Part shown: positions 1 through 6,348 of the stretch, in pieces
Position numbering within the stretch: the first letter of the stretch is position 1
Layout of the letters: each line of letters begins with the position of its first letter
Source: Paradesertivirga sp036399495
GTDB taxonomy: Bacteria; Bacteroidota; Bacteroidia; Sphingobacteriales; Sphingobacteriaceae
Length of the DNA stretch: 7,841 nucleotides
Direction of reading: 5' to 3'
NCBI GenBank assembly: GCA_036399495.1
Contig: DASWMZ010000004.1
Location: forward strand, 1-7,841
Notes under the pieces: generated by a model
What the model was told of the DNA's origin: nothing
What the model saw: the letters and a program-made list of their open reading frames with translations, nothing else
Databases searched by the model: none
Program-made: the position numbers and the translations under genes

Positions 1-703
1 TAGCCCAAAGCAATTCTTTACAATCGTTTTTTACACTTACTACATGCACTTCGCTGACATTGCACAGCTCCTTAAGGCCAGATTGAATATCAAACAGAGG
101 GGAAGTTTTAATTATAATGCGTGGCGCTTTTGATAACAGCAGTTGAAGATTAGCCACCACATTCGGTTCAGTATCTTGCAGTAAGAAAACCTTTTTTGTT
201 TGTATCCGCCTTGACGGATCAATGTAGATTGTATCGAAGTTATCATTACTGTTTTGCAAATAATCAATGCTATCGGCATTTATAAAGGTGATATTTTCAG
301 CACATAAAATCTCAGCATTGTGTTTCGCTATTAATGAGAGTGTTTCATCCCTTTCGCAATGTATCACCTGCACAGCATTTCGGGAAAAATAATAAGCGTC
401 AACTCCGAAGCCTCCGGTTAGATCAATGAGTTTATCGCCCTTTACAAGCCCGCTCTTGTATTCAGCAGTAAGTTCCGAAGAGCATTGTTCAATTGATAGT
501 TTTGGAGGGAAGATAATTCCCGAAGTGTGGAACCATAAGGGAAGTTTCTTCTCCGCCCTTTGTTTAGAATCTAATTGTTCTGCAAGTTCTTGCGATGATA
601 CTTCCGAAAACGGACTTTTGGAAAGTGCTATTTTATGAACATCATTCTTTAATCTATCGCTGAGAAACTTTTGAACCGCCGGAAGGGAGATATTTGCATT
701 CAA
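1..703 (-). CDS. Class I SAM-dependent methyltransferase, PG_1098/THUMP-like family (partial, C-terminus off window)
   Basis: I translated this frame by eye: 234 codons are visible and the frame is still open at base 1. A Rossmann SAM-binding motif (LIDLTGGFGVD, residues 92-102) is followed by an acidic strand end (HCERDE, 115-120) and the motif IDPSRR (161-166), then IIIKTSPLFD (196-205). This combination is typical of the Bacteroidota PG_1098-like methyltransferases, which usually end in ferredoxin-like and THUMP-like domains of about 150 residues; those would lie beyond the left edge. The THUMP-like end suggests an RNA substrate, but that is inference and no substrate is established here. 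The start is TTG at 703-701, one base after the aspartokinase stop. It is the only ATG/GTG/TTG between an in-frame stop upstream and the conserved region. The ATG at 699-697 is out of frame and stops after 16 codons. Translational coupling to the aspartokinase is likely. The family call is fairly secure, the function is not. Confidence 0.85.
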   Translation of the reverse strand, partial: MNANISLPAVQKFLSDRLKNDVHKIALSKSPFSEVSSQELAEQLDSKQRAEKKLPLWFHTSGIIFPPKLSIEQCSSELTAEYKSGLVKGDKLIDLTGGFGVDAYYFSRNAVQVIHCERDETLSLIAKHNAEILCAENITFINADSIDYLQNSNDNFDTIYIDPSRRIQTKKVFLLQDTEPNVVANLQLLLSKAPRIIIKTSPLFDIQSGLKELCNVSEVHVVSVKNDCKELLWA

Positions 704-704
704 C

Positions 705-1979
705 TTATTCGGCTTTAGAATCTTGCAGCACCATTTGTGCCGTGTGTCTGCTTATTTGTTCGAGTAAAACAACCTTGCCTTCGGTTACGTTGGTAATCAC
801 GTCTTTATTGAAATGCCTGATTGTGAGAAGTTGTAACCCACCGTTATATCTTATCTTAAATTTATCTTTCAGAGTAGTTAGCAACCTTTCAAACCTCAGT
901 TCGTCCATATCGAAGCAGGCAGAATAACTTATTGCCGATAACTGCATCATATTAATCTTGACGTGCTGGGCAGCGAATATTCCATATAAGTCGCAAAGGT
1001 GATCTTCTGTTATAAACGACAGATCAAGGGTTGAAATGGTAATCAGCATTTGATTGCTTTTCACGATAATCGCGGGTTGAGTGTTAATTACGTCACTTTC
1101 CTGAATGCAAGTGCCGCTTTCAAGCGGGGATAAAAATGGTTTAACCAGAAGTGGAATTTTTGCGTTTTGTAAAGGCTTAATTGTTTTTGGATGAATTACT
1201 GTAGCGCCATAGAATGTCATTTCCAATGCGTCCCGATAGGAGAGCTCTTCATATTTTACTGTATTAGGAAAAAATTTAGGATCGGCGTTTAGCACGCCTG
1301 GTACGTCTTTCCAAACTGTTACTGCTTCAGCTTTTAAGCAGGAAGCAAAGATTGCCGCCGTGTAATCTGAGCCTTCGCGCCCTAAGGTTGTTGTGAAGTT
1401 TTCTGAAGTTCCTCCTATAAAGCCCTGGGTTAATGCAACCTGTTCTGAAAGTATTTCGGGTAGGGTATTCTCAATAGCCTTTTGAGTCTTTACCCAATCT
1501 ACACGGCCTTCGCGATAGATGTTATCCGTATGGATGTAACTTCTGGCATCAAGCCATTTGCTTTTTATCCCTGAATGATTCAAATAGGCATTGACAATTT
1601 TAGTCGATAAGAGCTCACCCATCGATACCAGTTGATCATATATGAAATCATACTCATCATGCGGCTCATCTTCTAATATCCAATCGATCTCTACAAAAGT
1701 GTTCACAACATCATCAAAAATTGGATTGCTTTTATCATCAAATAATTGATCAATAACAGCTCCATGGTAAGACTTTAATCTGCCAAAAATCTCCTGAATG
1801 TTTCCAGTCTGTTCAACATACGCCCGGGTTAACTCTTCTAGAGAATTGGTGGTTTTGCCCATTGCCGAAACCACTATTAAAAGCTGCTTGTCGCGATTAA
1901 TATCGATGATCCGTGCCAGATTTTTAATTCCATCGGCATCTTTAACTGAGGCACCGCCAAATTTGAATACGTTTATCAT
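705..1979 (-). CDS. lysC: Aspartate kinase, monofunctional (aspartokinase)
   Basis: This enzyme phosphorylates L-aspartate to 4-aspartyl phosphate, the first step towards lysine, threonine, methionine and diaminopimelate, in the cytoplasm. The 424-residue protein opens with the amino-acid-kinase signature KFGGAS (6-11; A replaces the more common T). It also has the substrate and nucleotide motifs TTTLGREGSDYTAA (196-209) and WKDVPGVLNADP (223-234), plus YGATVIHPKTIKPL (257-270). Residues about 305-424 form the regulatory ACT region. The first ACT unit is recognisable, while the second looks short, ending in a VLLEQISRHTAQMVL stretch. Feedback inhibition by an aspartate-family amino acid is expected for the family but the effector cannot be read here. 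The start is ATG at 1979-1977, overlapping the acetyltransferase TGA in an ATGA, so coupling is likely. No homoserine dehydrogenase is fused to it. The symbol lysC is given by function; the specific paralogue is inferred. Confidence 0.95.
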   Translation of the reverse strand: MINVFKFGGASVKDADGIKNLARIIDINRDKQLLIVVSAMGKTTNSLEELTRAYVEQTGNIQEIFGRLKSYHGAVIDQLFDDKSNPIFDDVVNTFVEIDWILEDEPHDEYDFIYDQLVSMGELLSTKIVNAYLNHSGIKSKWLDARSYIHTDNIYREGRVDWVKTQKAIENTLPEILSEQVALTQGFIGGTSENFTTTLGREGSDYTAAIFASCLKAEAVTVWKDVPGVLNADPKFFPNTVKYEELSYRDALEMTFYGATVIHPKTIKPLQNAKIPLLVKPFLSPLESGTCIQESDVINTQPAIIVKSNQMLITISTLDLSFITEDHLCDLYGIFAAQHVKINMMQLSAISYSACFDMDELRFERLLTTLKDKFKIRYNGGLQLLTIRHFNKDVITNVTEGKVVLLEQISRHTAQMVLQDSKAE

Positions 1980-2464
1980 GTTAATTTACTGGTATTAGCA
2001 ACTGGATTTTGGCTTAATTGTTCTTTTGACAAAGAGGCGTTTAACCAACCTGATTGTATTGCCGACTGATATTTACTATAGAACTTAATGGCCGGTTCAT
2101 TCCAGTCTAGTACTTGCCAGCTAATTCCGTTGAAGCCTTTTAGTTGAGCTTCATTTATAATCGTTTCGAAAAGAAGCGTGCCTAAGCCTTTTCCCCGAGC
2201 ACTTGGTGTTACGTAAAAATCTTCAAGATATAATCTCGATCCTTTCCAAGTTGAAAAGCGGATATAATACAAAGCAAAACCTTCTATTTTGCCGTCTTGT
2301 TCAACCAAAAATGCTTTCCAAACAGGTTTTGCCCCAAAACCAGCATCAACAAATTCTTCATAAGTGATGGTTACCTCATCTGGTGCACGCTCAAAATCTG
2401 CTAATTCCTGAACAAGCTCCAGTAGTCTCTTGCAATCTTGTTTTTGTGCTTCGCGGATTTGCAT
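1976..2464 (-). CDS. GNAT family N-acetyltransferase, SSAT (diamine/thialysine acetyltransferase)-like
   Basis: The 162-residue protein is a single GNAT domain that transfers acetyl from acetyl-CoA to an amine. The pattern follows spermidine/spermine N1-acetyltransferase-like proteins: ELVQELADFERAPDEV (16-31), YYIRFSTWKG near 66-75, LYLEDFYVTPSARGKGLG (78-95, containing the acetyl-CoA pyrophosphate loop RGKGLG at 90-95), and DWNEPAIKFY (120-129), whose terminal tyrosine is the usual general acid position. Length matches the family, except for a non-conserved tail of about 20 residues rich in N, S and K. Polyamines, thialysine or another lysine-like amine are plausible substrates by family, but none is proven. 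It lies 47 bp after the YggS-like gene and overlaps the aspartokinase start by 4 bp, so it sits inside an operon. The start ATG at 2464-2462 fits the family N-terminus (I-R-x-A). Confidence 0.9.
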   Translation of the reverse strand: MQIREAQKQDCKRLLELVQELADFERAPDEVTITYEEFVDAGFGAKPVWKAFLVEQDGKIEGFALYYIRFSTWKGSRLYLEDFYVTPSARGKGLGTLLFETIINEAQLKGFNGISWQVLDWNEPAIKFYSKYQSAIQSGWLNASLSKEQLSQNPVANTSKLT

Positions 2465-2511
2465 GGCGAAATAAATGATGAATAAAAGAATGATTGATTA
2501 TGAGGACAGCC

Positions 2512-3201
2512 TTAGTTATTTTTCCAATGAGGTGTTACCCTTGTTCCGAAAATGGTGCTACCAACACGTAACATGGTACTGCCTTGCTCTAAAGCTATTT
2601 TGTAATCGCCAGACATTCCCATAGATAGTTCTTTGAAATAAGATTCTTTGCGGAAGAAGCTTTGTTGAATGCCCTGAAAAAACACATTTAGCTCAGTAAA
2701 TTCATCATTAACCTGTTTCTCAAGTTTGGTGTTTGTTGCGATGCCCATTAATCCTATGATGCGGATATTTTTTAAATCTGAATATTCTTCAGAACGCAAA
2801 AGCTCAATTGCTTCATCATAACCCAAACCAAACTTGGTGTCCTCATCGGCAATATAAATCTGTAAAAGACAATCTATCACCCGGTTGTTTTTTGCGGCTT
2901 GTTTGTTTACTTCAATTAAAAGTTTTAAACTATCTATAGAGTGAATAAGATTAATAAATGGGGCGATATACTTAACCTTATTCGTTTGAAGATGCCCAAT
3001 TAAATGCCACTCAATATCCTTTGGAAGCTGTTCGTGTTTTTCTACAAGTTCTTGCACTTGGTTCTCACCAAACACTCGTTGCCCGGCATTATAGGCCTCC
3101 ATTATTTCCTCTTTTGATTTCGTTTTCGAAACTGCAATTAGCTTCGCATTATACGAATCCATTTCCTTCATTAATTTTGTGAGGTTGGCTGCAATGCTCA
3201 T
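2512..3201 (-). CDS. yggS: YggS/PLPBP family pyridoxal-phosphate homeostasis protein
   Basis: The 229-residue protein is a PLP-binding alanine-racemase-fold barrel without a known catalytic activity. In other bacteria it balances PLP supply and influences amino-acid pools. The PLP Schiff-base lysine is K26 in LIAVSKTK (21-28). Other family motifs are FGENQVQEL (44-52), WHLIGHLQTNK (65-75), HSIDS (87-91), FGLG (124-127), GLMGIAT (150-156), the phosphate-binding segment LSMGMSGDY (192-200), and GSTMLRVGSTIFG (207-219). Length is normal for the family and no key residue is missing. It is the first gene of the leftward set, so its promoter must lie in or near the 40-bp spacer shared with the divergent lipoprotein gene. 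No strong Shine-Dalgarno sequence precedes the ATG, as is usual in Bacteroidota. Family assignment is secure; the precise cellular role is inferred from homologues. Confidence 0.96.
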   Translation of the reverse strand: MSIAANLTKLMKEMDSYNAKLIAVSKTKSKEEIMEAYNAGQRVFGENQVQELVEKHEQLPKDIEWHLIGHLQTNKVKYIAPFINLIHSIDSLKLLIEVNKQAAKNNRVIDCLLQIYIADEDTKFGLGYDEAIELLRSEEYSDLKNIRIIGLMGIATNTKLEKQVNDEFTELNVFFQGIQQSFFRKESYFKELSMGMSGDYKIALEQGSTMLRVGSTIFGTRVTPHWKNN

Positions 3202-3241
3202 TTATGTGTATTTTTAGCGAAATTTCCTGCTAAATTAATAA
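3185..3241 (+). promoter_or_regulatory. Compact divergent promoter region with a candidate Bacteroidota-type promoter for the lipoprotein-mutS2 pair
   Basis: Only 40 bp (3202-3241) separate the two divergent starts, so promoter elements must overlap each other or the coding sequence. On the + strand, TTG (3185-3187), a 21-base spacer, and TATTTTTA (3209-3216) approximate the Bacteroidota -33/-7 pattern (TTTG, then TAnnTTTG) with one mismatch in the -7 box. Transcription would then start near 3222, leaving a leader of about 20 bases. On the - strand the best -7-like match is TAATTTAG, read leftward, without a clear -33 partner. AT-rich DNA gives such matches by chance, so this is tentative. 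Confidence 0.3.
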
Positions 3242-3823
3242 ATGAGGCGCTTACTGTTGCTCTTTTTTCTTTACGTTTTAATATCATCATGTTCCGAAGG
3301 GGTGCCAAGGGGTGTAATACCGCAAGAGCCTATGATTAATATCCTAACTGATTTACATCTGGCAGGCGGATTTTCCTTTTCGAAGAAAATTGACAGCACT
3401 AATTTAGATGTTGATATCGTTTACAAATCAATATATAAAAAGCACAAAACTGACTCTGTAACAGTAAAAAAAAGTGTGCTTTATTATTCACGAAATCCAG
3501 AAAAGTTCGATTTGATTTATAAGCAAGTTGAAATAAATCTTAACACATTACACAGCCTTGAAGAAAAGCGTGAGGTTCAGGCTCAAAAGGTTTTGGCAAT
3601 GCGCCGGGAACAGCGTGAAACAATTGTGAAGAGCAAGGCAAAAGTGGCCGCAGACCGTAAAAAAATGTTAAAAGGAATTTATGATTTCAACCTGCCTAAT
3701 TACAAATTACCTCGCGCTATCTACTTCACAAACTGGAATATGACCAGCAGAGCACCTTACAAAACGATAAGTTCAAAAACTGATTCCACAAAAAAAGCTT
3801 CTTTATCCAGGAAGCCGAATTAA
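3242..3823 (+). CDS. DUF4296-like lipoprotein of unknown function
   Basis: The 193-residue protein has a short lipoprotein signal peptide: MRR, a hydrophobic run LLLLFFLYVL, then a lipobox ISSC with the lipidated cysteine at C17. It should therefore be anchored in the envelope, facing the periplasm. After it, IPQEPMINILTDLHLAGG (26-43) resembles the N-terminal signature of DUF4296 proteins, which are common in Bacteroidota and functionally uncharacterised. The middle (about 44-100) is predicted helical, with a YYSRNPEKFDLIYKQV segment seen in that family. Residues about 105-145 are highly charged (E, K, R) and could form a coiled coil. The tail is basic and serine/threonine-rich. The gene ends 3 bp before mutS2, so the two are very likely co-transcribed, although no functional link to DNA maintenance is evident. 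The domain name rests on pattern recognition; no function is claimed. Confidence 0.85.
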   Translation: MRRLLLLFFLYVLISSCSEGVPRGVIPQEPMINILTDLHLAGGFSFSKKIDSTNLDVDIVYKSIYKKHKTDSVTVKKSVLYYSRNPEKFDLIYKQVEINLNTLHSLEEKREVQAQKVLAMRREQRETIVKSKAKVAADRKKMLKGIYDFNLPNYKLPRAIYFTNWNMTSRAPYKTISSKTDSTKKASLSRKPN

Positions 3824-3826
3824 ATA

Positions 3827-6187
3827 ATGATTTACCCCCCAACCGCCTCTGAGAAACTTGGTTTTATTGAGATTAAGTCGCTGATTAAGGCTAATTGCCT
3901 AAGTGAGATGGGCCGACAAATGGTCGATCGGATCCAAATGATGACCAGTTTCGATTTAATTAACAAGTTTCTCTTTCAAACCAAAGAGTTTAAAGATATA
4001 CTTGAAAATGATGCGCCCTTGCATATCAGGCACTTGTTTGATATCAAATCGTTAGCTGAAAAGATTCGTGTGGAAGGTGCTTTCTTAACAGAAGGTGAAC
4101 TTCATCAGGTGTTACTTTCACTACATACCGTATTTTCTGTAATCAATTATTTCAATGAGCGCGAGGGTCGTTATCCAAACCTCGAAGGGTTATTTGAACA
4201 TCTTCCGATAGAAAAGAAGATTATTAAAAGCATAGAAGCGGTTATTGATGAGAAAGGATCAATTCGTTCAAACGCTTCCGCGGAATTACAAACGATTATT
4301 TCAGGTATCGCGAAAGCGGAATCAGAAGCTCGAAAAAAAGTAGATCAAATTTTTAAAAGTGCACAAAATAGCGGCTGGACAGCTGATGGAAACTTAACGA
4401 TTCGTGACGGCCGCTTATGTATTCCCATCTTATCAGAAAATAAGCGAAAGTTGAAGGGTTTTATCCATGATGAATCTGCTTCCGGACAAACCGTTTATAT
4501 CGAGCCTGAAGAAGTTTTCCATTTAAACAATCAGGTAAGAGATCTTGAGTTTGATAAACGCCGGGAGATTGTAAGAATATTAACTGGTTTAAGTAATGAA
4601 TTACGGCCGTACGTACCTTTGCTTTTAGCTTATCACGGATTACTTACAAAGCTTGATTTTGTACGAGCCAAAGCACTTTTTGCACACCACATCGAAGCTG
4701 AACTTCCGGTTCTTGTGCAAACACCAGAACTTAATCTGGTAAATGCCCGACACCCTTTACTGTTTCTAACCCTGAAAAAGGAGGGAATAACGGTTGTGCC
4801 TTTAAATATCAAAATTGATGAGCAGCAACGGGTTGTAGTGCTTTCCGGACCCAATGCCGGAGGGAAGTCGGTGGCCATGAAAACGGTCGGGTTGTTACAA
4901 ATTATGGTTCAGGCAGGATTGCTTATTCCGGTAGATGAAGCCTCAAAAATTGGCGTTTTTAAACAGGTTTTTGCAGATATCGGTGATGATCAGTCTATCG
5001 AAAGCGACTTAAGTACTTATAGTGCGCACCTTTCAAAGATGAAGTACTTTGTCGAAAATGCTGGTGGTAAAACGCTTGTTCTGATAGATGAGTTTGGAAC
5101 TGGTACCGATCCCCAATTTGGTGGCCCGATAGCCGAAGCAGTACTTGAAGCCTTAAACCGAAAACACATTCGCGGTATCGTAACCACGCATTATTCAAAT
5201 CTAAAAGTATTTGCCAATGCGGCAGAAGGATTGGAAAATGCCTCCATGATTTTCGATAATTTGAAAATGCAGCCCATGTATATTTTAGAGATGGGTAAAC
5301 CCGGAAGTTCTTATGCTTTCGAGATAGCACAAAAAATAGGTTTGCCACCGCATGTAATTAATGCTGCAAAAAATAAAATCGGGGTTCATCAGAAGAAAGT
5401 CGATACGTTGTTGATTGACCTTGAACGGGATAAAAAGGAAATTTTAGAACGGAAGATCACGTTAGAAAAACAGCAAAAGCGTGTGAATATGCTGTTGGAG
5501 GAAAACGAAAAATTGAAAGCTTATCTGGATGAGAATAAACGCATAATTCTGAAGGATGCTAAAAAAGAAGCTCAGACTATCATTCTAAATGCCAATAAGC
5601 TAGTAGAAAATACTATTTCTGAAATTAAGGAAAGCAAGGCCGATAAGGTTACGACTCAGAAATTAAGACAAAATCTTCAGCAGGAGCTGGAGAAAAATAT
5701 AATTAAAGAAGGAAAGCCTAAACCAACCGAAGAGAGCTCTGAACTAAAGGCTGGTGATTGGGTGCGCCTGGAAGATTCAGAAACTATTGCACAGGTTATT
5801 GATACCGCAAAAGATAACGTAATACTTGCCATGGGCGATTTGCGCTCGGTAGTTAAACGAAAACGTGTTCAAAAAATAGCAAATAAAGAAGTGCCGAAGG
5901 AAATTAGAAGATCTTATTCTTCTCAAGTAACAGATGCTATAGCTCAGTTTAATCCCGAAATAGATGTAAGAGGGCTGCGTGGCGAAGAGGCATTATTTGA
6001 GATAGAAAAATATCTCGATCGCGCTTTGATGATGGGCTTCTCAAATCTTAAAATTATTCACGGCAAAGGGGATGGTATTCTTCGGAAGATGATTCGTGAA
6101 TATTTAAGAAAATACTCTCAGGTCATCAAAATTGAAGATGAACATGCAGACAGAGGTGGAGACGGGATTACTTATGTGTTTTTGTAA
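3827..6187 (+). CDS. mutS2: Endonuclease MutS2 (MutS-family ATPase with C-terminal Smr domain)
   Basis: MutS2 lacks the mismatch-recognition domain of MutS. In other bacteria it acts on branched DNA to limit recombination, or on collided ribosomes as RqcU. The 786-residue protein is family-typical and complete. It starts with MIYPPTASEKLGFIEI and has a lever/clamp helical region (about 50-300) containing FIHDESASGQTVYIEP. The ABC-type ATPase carries Walker A GPNAGGKS (341-348), a Q-loop-like DIGDDQSIESDLSTYSAHL segment, Walker B LVLIDEFGTGTDP (417-429) and the switch histidine in TTHYS. A long charged coiled coil spans about 510-630, followed by a small KOW-like beta domain (AGDWVRL to VQKI, about 640-685). 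The Smr nuclease domain follows, with IDVRG (712-716) in place of the common LDLRG, HGKGDGILRK (745-754), and a GGDGITYVFL end. All ATPase motifs are intact. It follows the lipoprotein gene by 3 bp. Sequence alone does not separate the DNA and ribosome roles. Confidence 0.97.
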   Translation: MIYPPTASEKLGFIEIKSLIKANCLSEMGRQMVDRIQMMTSFDLINKFLFQTKEFKDILENDAPLHIRHLFDIKSLAEKIRVEGAFLTEGELHQVLLSLHTVFSVINYFNEREGRYPNLEGLFEHLPIEKKIIKSIEAVIDEKGSIRSNASAELQTIISGIAKAESEARKKVDQIFKSAQNSGWTADGNLTIRDGRLCIPILSENKRKLKGFIHDESASGQTVYIEPEEVFHLNNQVRDLEFDKRREIVRILTGLSNELRPYVPLLLAYHGLLTKLDFVRAKALFAHHIEAELPVLVQTPELNLVNARHPLLFLTLKKEGITVVPLNIKIDEQQRVVVLSGPNAGGKSVAMKTVGLLQIMVQAGLLIPVDEASKIGVFKQVFADIGDDQSIESDLSTYSAHLSKMKYFVENAGGKTLVLIDEFGTGTDPQFGGPIAEAVLEALNRKHIRGIVTTHYSNLKVFANAAEGLENASMIFDNLKMQPMYILEMGKPGSSYAFEIAQKIGLPPHVINAAKNKIGVHQKKVDTLLIDLERDKKEILERKITLEKQQKRVNMLLEENEKLKAYLDENKRIILKDAKKEAQTIILNANKLVENTISEIKESKADKVTTQKLRQNLQQELEKNIIKEGKPKPTEESSELKAGDWVRLEDSETIAQVIDTAKDNVILAMGDLRSVVKRKRVQKIANKEVPKEIRRSYSSQVTDAIAQFNPEIDVRGLRGEEALFEIEKYLDRALMMGFSNLKIIHGKGDGILRKMIREYLRKYSQVIKIEDEHADRGGDGITYVFL

Positions 6188-6194
6188 AGGAGAA

Positions 6195-6224
6195 TCTCTC
6201 CGAAAGTTTAAACTTTTGGAGAGA
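6195..6224. terminator. 30-bp palindrome just after mutS2, possible transcription terminator hairpin
   Basis: The left arm TCTCTCCGAAAGTTT (6195-6209) and right arm AAACTTTTGGAGAGA (6210-6224) are reverse complements at 14 of 15 positions. The exception is a G that would pair as G-U in + strand RNA. It starts 7 bases after the mutS2 stop. It lies between convergent genes, which suits a bidirectional terminator, but no T-run follows on either strand, so it is not a classic intrinsic terminator. An mRNA-stabilising hairpin or a protein-binding palindrome is also possible. GGAGA at 6189-6193 can pair with TCTCC at 6197-6201, giving a competing smaller hairpin. Confidence 0.5.
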
Positions 6225-6331
6225 TGTTAATTTCCTACGAAGAACTAAAGTCCAAAATAAACCTGATTGAAGCGGATCCGCCTCAGGCGGATGAGCGTAA
6301 AGCAGGGCTAAGCCGAACTACAAAGAAGTAG
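6224..6331 (+). CDS. Hypothetical 35-residue open frame in the mutS2 downstream spacer
   Basis: ATG at 6224 opens a 35-codon frame ending in TAG (6329-6331). It begins MLISYEELKSKINLIEA and ends ADERKAGLSRTTKK, giving a basic hydrophilic peptide with a predicted helix in the first half. GGAGAG sits directly against the ATG, too close for a normal ribosome-binding site, and is locked in the palindrome's right arm. The second half is encoded by the GC-rich hairpin repeat at 6272-6292. I recognise no family. It could be a real small protein, a remnant of a longer gene, or chance. Confidence 0.2.
   Translation: MLISYEELKSKINLIEADPPQADERKAGLSRTTKK
6272..6292. repeat. GC-rich palindromic element, candidate dispersed repeat
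   Basis: ATCCGCC (6276-6282), TCA, GGCGGAT (6286-6292) forms a perfect 7-bp stem with a 3-base loop. The preceding GCGGAT (6272-6277) overlaps it to make the 10-bp palindrome GCGGATCCGC and repeats the right-arm unit, so two alternative foldings exist. The block is sharply GC-rich against AT-rich surroundings. Short CCGCC/GGCGG palindromes recur between genes in many Bacteroidota genomes as I know them, so this may be one copy. Only one copy is present in this window. Confidence 0.45.
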
Positions 6332-6332
6332 T
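6317..6332. terminator. Small hairpin upstream of the convergent gene end, weak terminator candidate
   Basis: ACTAC (6317-6321), AAAGAA, GTAGT (6328-6332) is a 5-bp inverted repeat with a 6-base loop. It lies 17 bases past the stop of the leftward oxidase-like gene. The stem is weak and has no T-run, so termination at this site is only a possibility. Confidence 0.2.
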
Positions 6333-6348
6333 GTTGATTTTCACAAAA

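Noticed and set aside
697..699. ATG near the beginning of the methyltransferase gene as its start
   Set aside because: It is in a different frame from the methyltransferase and reaches a stop after 16 codons.
426..927. Open frames on the + strand (426-638 and 694-927)
   Set aside because: They lie opposite the methyltransferase and aspartokinase coding regions, have no recognisable domain, and the opposite-strand proteins carry clear family motifs.
3466..3473. A8 run in the lipoprotein gene as a phase-variation tract
   Set aside because: It encodes Val-Lys-Lys-Ser in a lysine-rich AT-biased gene, lies mid-gene, and is co-transcribed with a housekeeping gene, so chance is the simpler explanation.
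4633..5348. Open frames on the - strand inside mutS2 (4633-4878 and 4995-5348)
   Set aside because: They are antisense to the conserved ATPase core of MutS2 and their peptides look like reverse-frame shadows, with no family resemblance.
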